This document shows, one piece after another, positions 1-8,229 of a stretch of 64,000 nucleotides of DNA. Position numbers and translations under genes: made by a program. This DNA comes from Microthrixaceae bacterium. GTDB lineage: Bacteria > Actinomycetota > Acidimicrobiia > Acidimicrobiales > Microtrichaceae. Numbering within the stretch: position 1 is the stretch's first letter; every line of letters starts with the position of its first letter. The notes under the pieces are model-generated. The model worked only from the letters and a program-made list of their open reading frames with translations. It did no database searches and was not told the origin of the DNA. The stretch covers positions 1-64,000 of the forward strand of contig JAIBBP010000242.1 in NCBI GenBank assembly GCA_019694615.1, in the 5' to 3' direction.

Positions 1-226
1 GTTCCTGATCCAGTACTGGGGCGGGCCGACGACCTACTCCGATGAGCGAGGCCATCCGCGACTGCGGATGCGGCACGCCCCGTTCGTCGTCGACCACGAC
101 GCTCGGGATCGCTGGCTTTCGGCGATGCGTGGCGCGATCGATGCGATGGACGTCGATCCTGCGATCGACGCAACTCTCTGGCAGTACTTCACCAACGCGG
201 CCGAGGCGATGCGCAACTCCGACTGA
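1..226 (+). CDS. glbO: truncated haemoglobin, group II (GlbO type), 3' part only
   Basis: The gene enters from the left edge; the last 74 residues are visible, read from base 2. They contain the typical C-terminal half of trHbO globins: FLIQYWGGPTTYS followed by RLRMRHAPF, whose histidine is the expected proximal haem ligand, then the final helix ending in AAEAMRNSD. The family binds O2 through haem in the cytosol and is common in actinobacteria. The stop lies 21 bp before the palindrome that precedes the metal transporter gene. The N-terminal part, with the distal pocket Tyr and Trp residues, is outside the window. Family assignment is strong; the physiological role cannot be judged here. 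Confidence 0.9.
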   Translation, partial: FLIQYWGGPTTYSDERGHPRLRMRHAPFVVDHDARDRWLSAMRGAIDAMDVDPAIDATLWQYFTNAAEAMRNSD

Positions 227-247
227 CTGGCGCTACCTAGCCGTGGA

Positions 248-269
248 CATATGCGGAAAAGCGCATATG
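248..269. promoter_or_regulatory. perfect 8-6-8 palindrome upstream of the CDF transporter
   Basis: CATATGCG, six bases GAAAAG, then CGCATATG. The arms are exact reverse complements. The element ends 8 bp before the chosen ATG (278) and contains an in-frame ATG (251) that is probably not the start. An AT-containing dyad before a metal efflux gene resembles operators of ArsR/SmtB-type metal sensors. No such regulator gene is seen nearby, so operator function is inferred. Confidence 0.6.
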
Positions 270-277
270 ATCCACCC

Positions 278-1210
278 ATGGGTCACGATCATCACGGCCA
301 TACCCACGGCCACTCCCACGGCGCTGCGGCGGGGCGCGCCGGTGCCCGTCACCGCCGCCCGCTGACGATCGCTTTCGGGCTCACGTTCGCGTTCCTGGTC
401 GTGCAGGTCTTCACCGGCTTTGCCACCAACTCGCTGGCCCTGCTGTCCGACGCTGGCCACATGGCGACCGATGTGCTCGGGTTGGGCATGGCCCTCGCCG
501 CGATCGGCCTCGCCTCGGGTGCACGGCAGAACCGTCAGCGCACCTTCGGTGTCTACCGCCTGGAGATCCTCGCAGCGCTCGCGAACGCCGTACTGCTGAT
601 CGGGGTCGCTGTGTACGTCGTCTACGAAGCGATCGACCGGCTCGGAGAGCCGCCTCACATCGCATCGGCGCCGGTCCTGATCGTCGGAGTCCTGGGCCTT
701 GCCATCAACATCGTCGCGTTCCTGCTGCTGCGTGAGGGCTCCAGGGAGTCGCTCAACGTCGAGGGTGCCTACGTCGAGGTGATGTCGGACGCTCTCGGAT
801 CGCTCGGGGTGATAATCGGAGCGGGTCTGATGTGGGGGACCGGGTGGGCGTGGGTCGACCCGGTGATCGCGGCGGGAATCGGGCTGTTCATCCTGCCGCG
901 GGCGTTGCGCCTCGGCCGTGACGCCTTGCGAGTGCTCCTGCAGGCGGCACCGCCCGGTCTGGACATGGACGCAGTGTCGGCGGACCTCGCGTCCATCGAC
1001 GGTGTCGTCGACGTGCACGATCTCCACGTCTGGACGCTCACCTCCGACATGGAGGTGCTGACCGCCCACCTGATGACCGGCGCCAGCGTCGACAGCCACG
1101 CCGTGCTCGATCGGGCGCGGGAGGTTCTGGGCGATCGGCATGGGCTTCACCACGCGACGCTCCAGGTCGAACCCGAGGATCACACCGGGTGCGATGCGTT
1201 GGAATGGTAG
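278..1210 (+). CDS. cation diffusion facilitator (CzcD/ZitB-like metal efflux)
   Basis: A 310-residue CDF transporter, expected to exchange Zn2+ or a related divalent metal for protons across the cytoplasmic membrane. It starts with a His-rich segment (GHDHHGHTHGHSHG, residues 2-15), then about six membrane helices, then a cytosolic C-terminal domain (about 210-310) with DVHDLHVW. The TM2 metal-site motif is H61-x3-D65 (SDAGHMATD). The matching TM5 motif reads E167-x3-D171 (YVEVMSD), where the zinc subgroup usually has His. ATG 278 is preferred over the in-frame ATG 251 because the latter lies inside the palindrome. It is monocistronic, with a strong hairpin after the stop. Substrate is unproven. 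Confidence 0.9.
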   Translation: MGHDHHGHTHGHSHGAAAGRAGARHRRPLTIAFGLTFAFLVVQVFTGFATNSLALLSDAGHMATDVLGLGMALAAIGLASGARQNRQRTFGVYRLEILAALANAVLLIGVAVYVVYEAIDRLGEPPHIASAPVLIVGVLGLAINIVAFLLLREGSRESLNVEGAYVEVMSDALGSLGVIIGAGLMWGTGWAWVDPVIAAGIGLFILPRALRLGRDALRVLLQAAPPGLDMDAVSADLASIDGVVDVHDLHVWTLTSDMEVLTAHLMTGASVDSHAVLDRAREVLGDRHGLHHATLQVEPEDHTGCDALEW

Positions 1211-1220
1211 GGAGACAACG

Positions 1221-1250
1221 ACGAAGCCCCCGCCGGGGCGGGGGCTTCGT
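1221..1250. terminator. 14-bp perfect hairpin between convergent CDF gene and tRNA-Gly
   Basis: ACGAAGCCCCCGCC, GG, then the exact complement. It begins 10 bp after the CDF stop and touches the 3' CCA of the minus-strand tRNA-Gly, so it can serve as a terminator in both directions. There is no clear T tract. Confidence 0.7.
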
Positions 1251-1324
1251 GGAGCGGGTGACGGTAATCGAAACCGCATAACCTGCTTGGAAGGCAGGGA
1301 CTCTAGCCGTTGAGCTACACCCGC
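1250..1324 (-). tRNA. tRNA-Gly (anticodon UCC)
   Basis: Minus-strand cloverleaf. Acceptor GCGGGTG pairs with CACCCGC. The anticodon loop is CTTCCAA inside a CCTGC/GCAGG stem, giving anticodon TCC. The T arm contains GGTTTCGATTACC. The 3' CCA is encoded at 1252-1250. Confidence 0.95.
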
Positions 1325-1437
1325 AGGCGGGCGGAGATGATAGCCGCGGTGCAGGTGGTAGGCGTTTTGCCTTTGCCGGATCGCGCCTGAGAAACCTCCA
1401 AGCGCACCGATCCTGAAGCGAGAACGGTTCTCGATAG

Positions 1438-1710
1438 CTTCCCCGAACCGGGATCGGTTCCGGACCTGAGGTGCAGCGAGCGCAGGTCGCCGACTCGATT
1501 CGTTCACTTCTGGCGTTCAATGCGATCGTGATCGTTGACCCGGCACTGCTGCTGCGGACGGTCGAGGTGTACGAGACCGACCGGATCGACTTCGCCGAGG
1601 CGTACCTGGTTGCTTGCGCCGAGACCACCGGAGTCAATCGTGTGGTGTCCTTCGACCGCTCGATCGATCGCGTGAGGACCATTGAACGGATCGAACCCCA
1701 CAAGACGTGA
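1438..1710 (+). pseudogene. remnant of a PIN-domain (VapC-type) toxin gene
   Basis: The open frame encodes only the C-terminal half of a PIN domain: VDPALLLRTVEVYE, then DFAEAYLVA and VVSFDRSIDRV, which carry the two C-terminal acidic positions of the family. The N-terminal half with the first catalytic Asp (usually DTN) is missing. An in-frame TAG at 1435 closes the frame on the left, and the only in-frame start is GTG 1471. No antitoxin gene is visible on either side. It lies between two minus-strand tRNA genes, a common place for gene gain and loss. It most likely has no RNase activity. A short functional protein of about 79 residues cannot be excluded but is unlikely. Confidence 0.65.
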
Positions 1711-1760
1711 GGCGCACCGTTGATGCTGACGTCCGTCCAATGTCGGCTCCTGCCCGCCTG

Positions 1761-1838
1761 TGGTCGGGACGGGGAGATTCGAACTCCCGACCCCCGGCTC
1801 CCAAAGCCGGTGCGCTAGCCAGACTGCGCCACGTCCCG
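1761..1838 (-). tRNA. tRNA-Pro (anticodon UGG)
   Basis: Minus strand. Acceptor CGGGACG pairs with CGTCCCG. The anticodon stem CCGGC/GCCGG encloses TTTGGGA, giving TGG. The T arm contains GGGAGTTCGAATCTCCC. The discriminator A and the CCA end are encoded at 1764-1761. Confidence 0.95.
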
Positions 1839-1925
1839 ATCTGCCCCTGCGTCGCGCAGGGGACCGACACCGTACCGCCTCGACGACCGTTCTGATGTCG
1901 GTGGGTCACGTACTTCGGGCTCAGG

Positions 1926-1941
1926 ACGACAAATATGTCGT
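1926..1941. promoter_or_regulatory. inverted repeat in the tig upstream region
   Basis: ACGACA-AATA-TGTCGT, a perfect 6-4-6 dyad about 110 bp before the tig start, in a 212-bp stretch after tRNA-Pro that otherwise holds nothing recognised. A repressor or activator site for the tig-clp region is possible. No matching regulator is known here. Confidence 0.35.
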
Positions 1942-2050
1942 TGTGGGCCTGAAGTTCGGGGGCGGCGGGCGGGCCGAAGGCGGCATCGGCGAGCGCTCAG
2001 CACGGTGTCGTTCGGGCCGCCTCCAGGAGCGCGGGTAAGCTCCTCGCCCT

Positions 2051-3424
2051 GTGAAGTCCTCCATCGAGCCCGTTGAGGGCAACAAGGTCAAAATCTCGGT
2101 CACCATCGAAGCGGAGGAGTTCGAGCCATCCATCGACGCCGCTTGGAAGGCCATCGCCAAGGAGGTCCGCATTCCGGGCTTCCGTCCGGGCAAGGTCCCA
2201 CGCAAGGTCCTCGAGGCACGGGTTGAACCGGCCTACGCTCGGTCCGAGGCGATCCAGAAGGCGGTCCCCGAGTTCTATTTCAAAGCGGTCCGCGAGCACG
2301 ACGTCGACGCCATCGCTCAGCCCGAGCTCGACATCACCGGAGGCGAGGAGTCTGGCGACGTCGAGTTCGACGCTGTCGTCGAGGTGCGCCCCGAGATCGA
2401 GATTGCCGGCTACCAGGGGCTGTCGGTCACGATTCCGAGCCCCCACGCCGTCGACCAGGACATCGCGGATCAGATCGATCGCCTGCGCGGTCAGTACGGC
2501 GAGTTGAGCTCCGTTGAGCGGCCGGCGGCGTCGGGCGACTACGTCACGATCGACATCGTCGGAACGCACGACGGTGAGGGCGTCGACGCCCTCACCGCGG
2601 ACGACTACTCCTATGAGGTCGGCTCGGGCCGCATCGTCGCGGAGCTCGACGACCATCTCCGTGGCATGAAGGCGGGCGACACCGCCGAGTTCACCGCGGC
2701 CCATCCCGCCGTCGAGGACGGCCAGGTCGACTTCAAGGTCACAGTCAACGAGGTCAAGGAACTTGTCCTTCCCGAGCTCACCGACGAGTGGGTCTCCGAC
2801 GCCACCGAGTTCGACACCGTCGACGACTTCCGCGACGACGTCATCGACCGGCTGAGCAAGGTTCGGCGCGCCCAGGCCTCTCAGGCCGTGCAGGCACGGC
2901 TGGGTGACCAGCTCGCCGAACTCGTCGATCTCGACGTCCCCGAAGCGCTCCTGTCAGCCGAGATGCGCGCCCGCCTTGAGAACCTGGTCGGAAACCTGCA
3001 ACGGCAGGGTCTCAGCCTCGACACCTACTTGCAGGTGACCGGCACCGAGCCCACCCAGTTCAGCGAGGGTCTCCGAAGCGACTCCACTGCAGCGATCAAG
3101 GTCGACCTCGCTCTTCGGGCCATCACCCGGCAGGAGGGCCTCGAGGCGACAGACGCCGACGTCGACGAGCAGGTCGAGAAGATCGCCGCGCAGGTCGGCC
3201 TCGATGTCGAGGTTGCACGTGAGCGTCTCGATGCCAACGACCAGCTCACCGCTATCCGCTCCGATCTGGGTCGCCGCAACGCCCTGCGCTGGATGACGGA
3301 CCGCATCGATATCGTCGACGAGGCCGGTCTGCCGGTGAAGCGCGAGGACCTCGATCTGAGTTTCGACGACGACGACGACTTCGACGATCACGATCACGAC
3401 CACGACCACGACCACGACCACTGA
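2051..3424 (+). CDS. tig: trigger factor (ribosome-associated chaperone and prolyl isomerase)
   Basis: A 457-residue trigger factor, normal length. It binds the ribosome at the exit tunnel and shields nascent chains. The N-terminal domain (1-about 130) contains the ribosome-contact motif [13 protein letters not shown]. An FKBP-like isomerase domain follows (about 150-240), then the helical C-terminal chaperone domain. The last 17 residues are an unusual acidic and His-rich tail: five Asp, FDD, then alternating His-Asp ([11 protein letters not shown]). Start GTG 2051 gives the usual MKSSIEP-like N-terminus. It heads the tig-clpP-clpX-folC group, the usual order linking chaperone and protease. 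The tail may bind metal; that is speculation. Confidence 0.97.
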   Translation: MKSSIEPVEGNKVKISVTIEAEEFEPSIDAAWKAIAKEVRIPGFRPGKVPRKVLEARVEPAYARSEAIQKAVPEFYFKAVREHDVDAIAQPELDITGGEESGDVEFDAVVEVRPEIEIAGYQGLSVTIPSPHAVDQDIADQIDRLRGQYGELSSVERPAASGDYVTIDIVGTHDGEGVDALTADDYSYEVGSGRIVAELDDHLRGMKAGDTAEFTAAHPAVEDGQVDFKVTVNEVKELVLPELTDEWVSDATEFDTVDDFRDDVIDRLSKVRRAQASQAVQARLGDQLAELVDLDVPEALLSAEMRARLENLVGNLQRQGLSLDTYLQVTGTEPTQFSEGLRSDSTAAIKVDLALRAITRQEGLEATDADVDEQVEKIAAQVGLDVEVARERLDANDQLTAIRSDLGRRNALRWMTDRIDIVDEAGLPVKREDLDLSFDDDDDFDDHDHDHDHDHDH

Positions 3425-3446
3425 CGCGACGAACGGATTCCCCAAC

Positions 3447-4094
3447 ATGAGCATGTCCCCGCAGAACTCGATCATCCCGAACCCCGGCGTCACGCTGAAG
3501 GACGCTCAGGGTCGCGAGGTGCTCGTTGATCTCTACACCCGCATGCTCAAGGAGAACATCATCTTCCTGGGCACGCCCATCAACGACGACGTCGCCAATG
3601 TGATCTGCGGCCAGCTGCTGTACCTGGAGGCAGAGAACCCCGACAGGGAGATCAGCCTCTACATCAACAGTCCCGGCGGGGACATCAACGCACTGCTGGC
3701 GATCTACGACACCATGCAGTACGTCCGCCCTGCAGTCACGACGCTCTGCTACGGACAGGCGGCTTCGGCGGCGGCGGTGCTGCTCGCTGCCGGCGCGACC
3801 GGCAAGCGACTCGCTTTGCCGAACTGCCGCATTCTGCTCCATCAGCCCTACGCTCAGAGCTATGGGCAGGCCTCTGACGTCGAACTGGCGGCAGCGGAGA
3901 TCATGCGCCTCAAGACGGCGCTCGAGGAGATCCTGTCTCATCACACGGGCCAGTCAATCGAACGCATCGCCCGCGACACCGACCGCGACTTCATCATGTC
4001 GGCCGCCGAGGCCAAGGAATACGGGCTGATCGACGAGGTGTTGAGCAACCGCGACATCGTCGACACGACGGGGCCAATCAGCGCTGTCGTTTGA
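3447..4094 (+). CDS. clpP: ATP-dependent Clp protease proteolytic subunit
   Basis: A 215-residue ClpP, the serine peptidase chamber that degrades substrates unfolded by ClpX or ClpC. The catalytic triad has classical spacing: S107 in [12 protein letters not shown]132 in LLHQPY, D181 in DTDRDF. The usual Met-Gly after the nucleophile (ASMGA) is replaced by Ala-Ala. It begins 22 bp after tig and precedes clpX. Many actinobacteria have paired clpP1 and clpP2; only one copy is in this window. A start two codons downstream (third residue, also Met) is equally possible. Confidence 0.97.
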   Translation: MSMSPQNSIIPNPGVTLKDAQGREVLVDLYTRMLKENIIFLGTPINDDVANVICGQLLYLEAENPDREISLYINSPGGDINALLAIYDTMQYVRPAVTTLCYGQAASAAAVLLAAGATGKRLALPNCRILLHQPYAQSYGQASDVELAAAEIMRLKTALEEILSHHTGQSIERIARDTDRDFIMSAAEAKEYGLIDEVLSNRDIVDTTGPISAVV

Positions 4095-4184
4095 CGGCGC
4101 GAAGACGGTCTGCTCACGCGGCCGACGAATGAGGCAGAATGAGGGGCCCGACGTTCGGGTGTTCTGAGGGAACGAGGTTGGATC

Positions 4185-5459
4185 GTGGCCAAATTCGGTG
4201 ACGGCGGTGAGTTGCTGAAGTGCTCGTTTTGCGGCAAGTCGCAGAAGCAGGTCAAGAAGCTGATCGCGGGCCCCGGCGTCTACATCTGCGATGAGTGCAT
4301 CGACCTCTGTAACGAGATCATCGAAGAGGAACTGACCGAGACAGCGGAGCTCGGGTTCGACGAGTTGCCCAAGCCTCGGGAGATGTTCGAGTTCCTAGAC
4401 GACTACATCATCGGGCAGGAACGAGCCAAGAAGATCCTGTCGGTCGCGGTCTACAACCACTACAAGCGAGTGCAGCACGGATCTCGCGGCGAGGGTGACG
4501 TCGAGCTCGCCAAGTCGAACATCATGCTGATCGGGCCGACGGGATGCGGCAAGACGCTCCTCGCTCAGACGCTGGCTCGAGTGTTGAACGTGCCGTTCGC
4601 CATCGCCGACGCCACCGCGCTCACCGAGGCGGGCTACGTCGGTGAGGACGTCGAGAATATTCTGCTCAAACTGTTACAGGCGTCCGACTTCGACGTGAAG
4701 AAGGCCGAGACGGGCATCATCTACATCGACGAGATCGACAAGGTCGCTCGCAAGAGCGAGAACCCGTCGATCACCCGTGATGTCTCGGGCGAGGGCGTGC
4801 AGCAGGCACTCCTCAAGATCCTCGAAGGCACTCAGGCGTCGGTGCCCCCGCAGGGCGGGCGCAAGCACCCCCACCAGGAGTTCATTCAGATCGACACGAC
4901 GAACGTCCTGTTCATCTGCGGAGGCGCGTTCGCTGGGCTCGACCGAATCATCGAGCAGCGAGTCGGCAAGCGTGGCATCGGCTTCGGCGCCGACATCCGT
5001 CCCTCGGCTGAGCGGATCACCGGCGACCTGTTTGCCGAGGTTCTTCCCGAGGATCTCATCAAGTTCGGCCTCATCCCCGAGTTCATAGGACGCCTTCCGG
5101 TCACCGCCGTCGTCGAGAACCTCGACCGCGCAGCCATGGTGTCGATCCTCGTCGAACCGAAGAACGCGCTCGTCAAGCAGTACCAGAAGTTCTTCGAGCT
5201 CGAAGACGTGGAGCTCGAGTTCACGCAGGACGCGCTCGAAGCCGTCGCCGACCAGGCGCTCGCTCGGGGAATTGGTGCCCGTGGCCTGCGTGCGATCCTC
5301 GAAGAGGTGCTCCTCGGCGTCATGTACGACCTGCCGAGCCGTGACGACATTGGTCGTTGCGTGATCGACGCCGACGTCGTGTTGGAGAAGGTGTTGCCGA
5401 CGCTGGTGCCCCGCGCCGAGTTGACCCGCAACACGCGACCCCGGCGAGCCGCGTCGTAG
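4185..5459 (+). CDS. clpX: Clp protease ATP-binding subunit ClpX
   Basis: A 424-residue AAA+ unfoldase that recognises tagged substrates and feeds them to ClpP. The N-terminal C4 zinc-binding domain has C13, C16, C35 and C38. Walker A is GPTGCGKT at about 117-124, the pore loop GYVGEDV follows, Walker B (YIDEIDK) is near 180, and the RKH-type loop reads [10 protein letters not shown]. The sensor 2 region is RGLRAILEE. The start is GTG 4185. The 90-bp gap from clpP could hold a separate promoter, but no clear one was found. Downstream folC begins 6 bp after the stop. Confidence 0.98.
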   Translation: MAKFGDGGELLKCSFCGKSQKQVKKLIAGPGVYICDECIDLCNEIIEEELTETAELGFDELPKPREMFEFLDDYIIGQERAKKILSVAVYNHYKRVQHGSRGEGDVELAKSNIMLIGPTGCGKTLLAQTLARVLNVPFAIADATALTEAGYVGEDVENILLKLLQASDFDVKKAETGIIYIDEIDKVARKSENPSITRDVSGEGVQQALLKILEGTQASVPPQGGRKHPHQEFIQIDTTNVLFICGGAFAGLDRIIEQRVGKRGIGFGADIRPSAERITGDLFAEVLPEDLIKFGLIPEFIGRLPVTAVVENLDRAAMVSILVEPKNALVKQYQKFFELEDVELEFTQDALEAVADQALARGIGARGLRAILEEVLLGVMYDLPSRDDIGRCVIDADVVLEKVLPTLVPRAELTRNTRPRRAAS

Positions 5460-5465
5460 CAATTC

Positions 5466-6788
5466 ATGACGTCGGGCTCGATTGCGTGGCTTCGCGACCT
5501 CGTCGACCACGAGATCAGCTCCGTCGGGGTCAGCGCCGGCCAGATCGAGGGGCTGTCGCTTCGCTCCGCAGCGACTGTGCTCGACGCGCTGGGACGACCC
5601 GACGAGTCGTACCGGATCGTTCACGTCACGGGCACCAACGGCAAGGGCTCGGTGTGCCGCATGGTCGAGGCGCTGATCATGGCGGCCGGTCTCCGGTGCG
5701 GGACGTACCTGAGTCCGGAGGGGACCGTCAACGAGCGAATCCGCATCGACGGCCGTCCGATCGACGACGACGCCCTGGCCGACGCCGTATCGTCGGTTCG
5801 GGGTGCCGCCGATCACCTCGGGGAACTACTAACGGCGTTCGAGGCCGTCACTCTCGCCGCGCTGGTGGCGTTCGCCGACGCCCCCGTTGACGTCGCCGTC
5901 GTAGAGGTCGGCCTCCTCGGCCGTTATGACGCGACCAACGTCGTCGATGGCGATGTCGCTGTCGTCACCACTGTCGGCGGGGACCACACGGACTTCGCTC
6001 CCGGGTGGCGGGACCGGGTGGCGTCGGAGAAGGCCGGGATCCTCAAGGCTCGCAGCCAGGCTGTGATCGGGTCGGTGGGGTCTGACGCTCTGGCGCACTT
6101 CGTGGCCGAGGGCCCCGAGTCGTTGGTGTTGCTCGGTCGTGACTTCGACGCTGTCGACGATCGGGTGGCGTTGGGCGGTCGACGGGCCGACGTCGTGACG
6201 TCGCGTGGCTCGCGGTTCGAGGTCTTCGTGCCGCTGCACGGCGCTCACCAGGCCGACAACGCGGCGGTCGCTATCGAGGCGACCGAGTCGGTGCTGCACG
6301 CCCGACTCGATGACGATGTCGTGGCTGCAGCATTCGAGACCCTGAGAATCCCCGGGCGTGTCGAGATGGTGTCGTCCGAACCCGTCGTCGTGCTCGACGG
6401 CTCGCACAATCCCGACGCGGGGGCTGCACTCGGTCGCACGCTCGCCGAATCGTTTGTCGTGTCGGGGCGGCGCGTCGCCGTCGTCGGCATGCTGCGCGGT
6501 CGCGACCCGCACCGCTACCTGGCAGCGCTGAACGAAGAGTTCCCGATCGATCTTCTCGTCGCAGCCACCTTGCCGGCGCCGCGGGGACTTTCGGCCACAG
6601 ATCTCGCCACTGCTGGCGAGCGACTGGGACTACCCGTCGTGGTGGCCGGCTCCGTCGGCGACGCTGTCACCAGAGCGATGCGCGAGGCCGACGAAGCCGA
6701 CTTGATCGTCGTCTCCGGTTCGTTCCGCGTTGTCGATGACGCCAGGGCGGCAGTGTCCGCGCACCTGTCGGCGAATCGCTCAAGGTAG
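5466..6788 (+). CDS. folC: folylpolyglutamate/dihydrofolate synthase (Mur-ligase family)
   Basis: A 440-residue FolC-type ligase, adding glutamate to dihydropteroate or folates with ATP in the cytosol. The P-loop is GTNGKGS (56-62), followed by a substrate loop ending NERIRIDG, then FEAVTLAAL, EVGLLGRYDATNVV and EKAGILK, the usual family landmarks in order. The second loop is EVGLLGRYD where EVGLGGRLD is typical. The C-terminal Mur-ligase domain contains VLDGSHNPD. It starts at ATG 5466, 6 bp after clpX, so it is probably cotranscribed. Whether it also has dihydrofolate synthase activity cannot be read from sequence. Confidence 0.95.
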   Translation: MTSGSIAWLRDLVDHEISSVGVSAGQIEGLSLRSAATVLDALGRPDESYRIVHVTGTNGKGSVCRMVEALIMAAGLRCGTYLSPEGTVNERIRIDGRPIDDDALADAVSSVRGAADHLGELLTAFEAVTLAALVAFADAPVDVAVVEVGLLGRYDATNVVDGDVAVVTTVGGDHTDFAPGWRDRVASEKAGILKARSQAVIGSVGSDALAHFVAEGPESLVLLGRDFDAVDDRVALGGRRADVVTSRGSRFEVFVPLHGAHQADNAAVAIEATESVLHARLDDDVVAAAFETLRIPGRVEMVSSEPVVVLDGSHNPDAGAALGRTLAESFVVSGRRVAVVGMLRGRDPHRYLAALNEEFPIDLLVAATLPAPRGLSATDLATAGERLGLPVVVAGSVGDAVTRAMREADEADLIVVSGSFRVVDDARAAVSAHLSANRSR

Positions 6789-6829
6789 CGCCGCTCCCAG
6801 CCGATACCGGAGGGCGACTACCTCGACTG

Positions 6830-6855
6830 GACGACGCCGCACGGTTGGCGTCGTC
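6830..6855. terminator. 9-bp hairpin between folC and the prepilin gene
   Basis: GACGACGCC, eight-base loop, GGCGTCGTC: a perfect stem 41 bp after the folC stop and 22 bp before the next ATG. It could end the folC transcript or fold in the 5' leader of the prepilin gene. Confidence 0.45.
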
Positions 6856-6877
6856 GGTGACATGCAGAAGGCACCTC

Positions 6878-7603
6878 ATGACGCGAACGCGGCGCAATCG
6901 ACGGGCTGAACAAGAGCGTGGGGTGACGCTGGTCGAGTACGTGCTCTTCATCAGCGGCTTCGTACTGGTCGCGCTGACCGCGGTCGGAGGCATGAACTCG
7001 ACGGCCCGCTCGTACTTTCAGCAGTCCTCGAGCCGAATCGGCCAGCCGGTCAACAAGATCACCTACGACCAGAACGGCCAACGTCAGCAGCAGGCGAGCA
7101 CCACCAGCATCACGGCCCCGCCTGCATCATCCACGACCACGCCGCCGCCGACCTCGTCGACCACTACCACCACGTCAGCGACGACCACCACCACGACGAC
7201 CACGACCACGACGACCACGCCGCCGCCGACCACGTCGACTACCACCACCTCGACTACCACCACCTCGACTACGACGACGACGGCGCCCAAGAAGCTCTCG
7301 ACGAGCCTGTCGGACTACTCCTATGACGATCCGAACAGCAGCCGTTGGGTCGCCAAGGTCCGAGTCACGGTCACCGCCACCGGCGGTGCCAGCGTCAACA
7401 ACGTCGCCATAGCGGCCACCTTCACCCGTTCCAACGGATCGTCGGTGGCGAAAAGCTGCACCACCAACTCGAGCGGCGTCTGTTACATGAACTGGGGGAA
7501 CCGGCCCTACAGTCAGACTTGGATCGATGTGGACATCGACTCGGTAACTGGGGGAGCAGACTGGACCGGGTCCTCGGATTACAAGCGTCTGTACTCGCCG
7601 TGA
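6878..7603 (+). CDS. Flp/type IVb prepilin-like protein with Thr-rich linker and Ig-like domain
   Basis: A 241-residue secreted protein with three parts. Residues 1-15 are basic and end in Gly15, followed by VTLVEYVLFISGFVLVALTAVGG. This matches a Flp-type prepilin site: Glu at +5 and Tyr at +6 of the mature protein. A Thr/Ser/Pro-rich linker covers about 70-140 and includes an unbroken run of thirteen Thr. The C-terminal 100 residues resemble an Ig-like beta domain (RVTVTATGG, then SCTTNSSGVC). Start ATG 6878 has AGAAGG about 6 bp upstream. The mature protein would carry a far larger exposed domain than a normal Flp pilin, so it may be a pilus-linked adhesin or minor pilin. No pilus ATPase or peptidase gene is near. 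Confidence 0.7.
   Translation: MTRTRRNRRAEQERGVTLVEYVLFISGFVLVALTAVGGMNSTARSYFQQSSSRIGQPVNKITYDQNGQRQQQASTTSITAPPASSTTTPPPTSSTTTTTSATTTTTTTTTTTTTPPPTTSTTTTSTTTTSTTTTTAPKKLSTSLSDYSYDDPNSSRWVAKVRVTVTATGGASVNNVAIAATFTRSNGSSVAKSCTTNSSGVCYMNWGNRPYSQTWIDVDIDSVTGGADWTGSSDYKRLYSP
7099..7290 (+). repeat. coding low-complexity repeat (ACC/ACG threonine codons)
   Basis: Runs of ACC, ACG and ACT codons with TCG and CCG interruptions encode the Thr-rich linker of the prepilin-like protein. Tandem ACC/ACG runs are prone to length change by slippage, so linker length may vary between strains. Confidence 0.8.
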
Positions 7604-7659
7604 CACCAGTCGCTCGTGGCGGCTTCACGCGTGATTTCGTCGGAACCGGAGCGCGCCCC

Positions 7660-7665
7660 TAACCT
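7660..7665 (+). promoter_or_regulatory. -10 box of ndk (leaderless type)
   Basis: TAACCT ends 8 bp before the ndk ATG with no Shine-Dalgarno match between, which predicts transcription starting at or near the start codon. Confidence 0.55.
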
Positions 7666-7673
7666 CCGGCGTC

Positions 7674-8084
7674 ATGAATCGCACTCTCGTCATCTGCAAG
7701 CCCGACGCCGTCGAACGGGGGCTCATCGGTGAGATCCTCACCCGTTTCGAGCGCCGACAGCTGAAGATCGTCGCTGCCGAGCTCCGCGTGATTGACCGCG
7801 AACTCGCCTCACAGCACTATGCGGAGCACGCTGGCAAGGGGTTCTACGAGGATCTCGTCTCGTTCATCGGGCGGTCACCTTCCCTCGTGTTCGTGGTGGA
7901 GGGTCCTGAGGACACCTGGAAGGCAGTGCGCTCGATGATGGGCGCGACCAACCCGCTCGACTCGGCGCCGGGCACGATCCGCGGCGACTTCGGCATCGAC
8001 CTTGCCGAGAACCTGATCCACGGGTCGGATTCCGCCGAGTCGGCTGCTCGGGAGATCGGCATCTTCTTCCCCGGCCTGGCATAA
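7674..8084 (+). CDS. ndk: nucleoside-diphosphate kinase
   Basis: A 136-residue NDK, the normal bacterial size. It transfers the gamma phosphate of ATP to nucleoside diphosphates through a phosphohistidine. The active-site motif is NLIHGSDS, with the catalytic His near residue 117. The N-terminus [22 protein letters not shown] and the KxFY-like segment GKGFYEDLV are typical. It has its own TAnnnT box and is followed by an imperfect hairpin before mreB. Confidence 0.98.
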   Translation: MNRTLVICKPDAVERGLIGEILTRFERRQLKIVAAELRVIDRELASQHYAEHAGKGFYEDLVSFIGRSPSLVFVVEGPEDTWKAVRSMMGATNPLDSAPGTIRGDFGIDLAENLIHGSDSAESAAREIGIFFPGLA

Positions 8085-8092
8085 CCGGGAAG

Positions 8093-8120
8093 CACCCGCC
8101 GGAGGCCGGCCGGGCTGGTG
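8093..8120. terminator. imperfect GC-rich hairpin after ndk
   Basis: CACCCGCCGG, AGG, then CCGGCCGGGCTGGTG can pair with one mismatch and a small bulge. Its position 9 bp after the ndk stop fits a terminator. No T tract is present. Confidence 0.35.
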
Positions 8121-8229
8121 GGCTCTGGCCGCTCAGTGGAGTCGGCTCGGGGCCCGCTGTTACCATATTGCGATTCTCGTGGCGCGGATCCCCCGGAAGC
8201 GCGCCGTCCCCGGAGGAGCTGCTGCGCCC

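Noticed and set aside
233-1507. Long minus-strand open frame (over 400 codons) opposite the CDF gene
   Set aside because: It runs antisense through the CDF gene and across tRNA-Gly, with Arg/Gln-rich composition and no family motif; a product of high GC content.
1861-2038. Small plus-strand frame between tRNA-Pro and tig
   Set aside because: It begins in the tRNA gene, has no ribosome site and no recognisable protein features.
7132-7290. Regular ACC/ACG repeats as a possible CRISPR or satellite
   Set aside because: They are in frame, encode Thr/Pro/Ser, and have no unique spacers.
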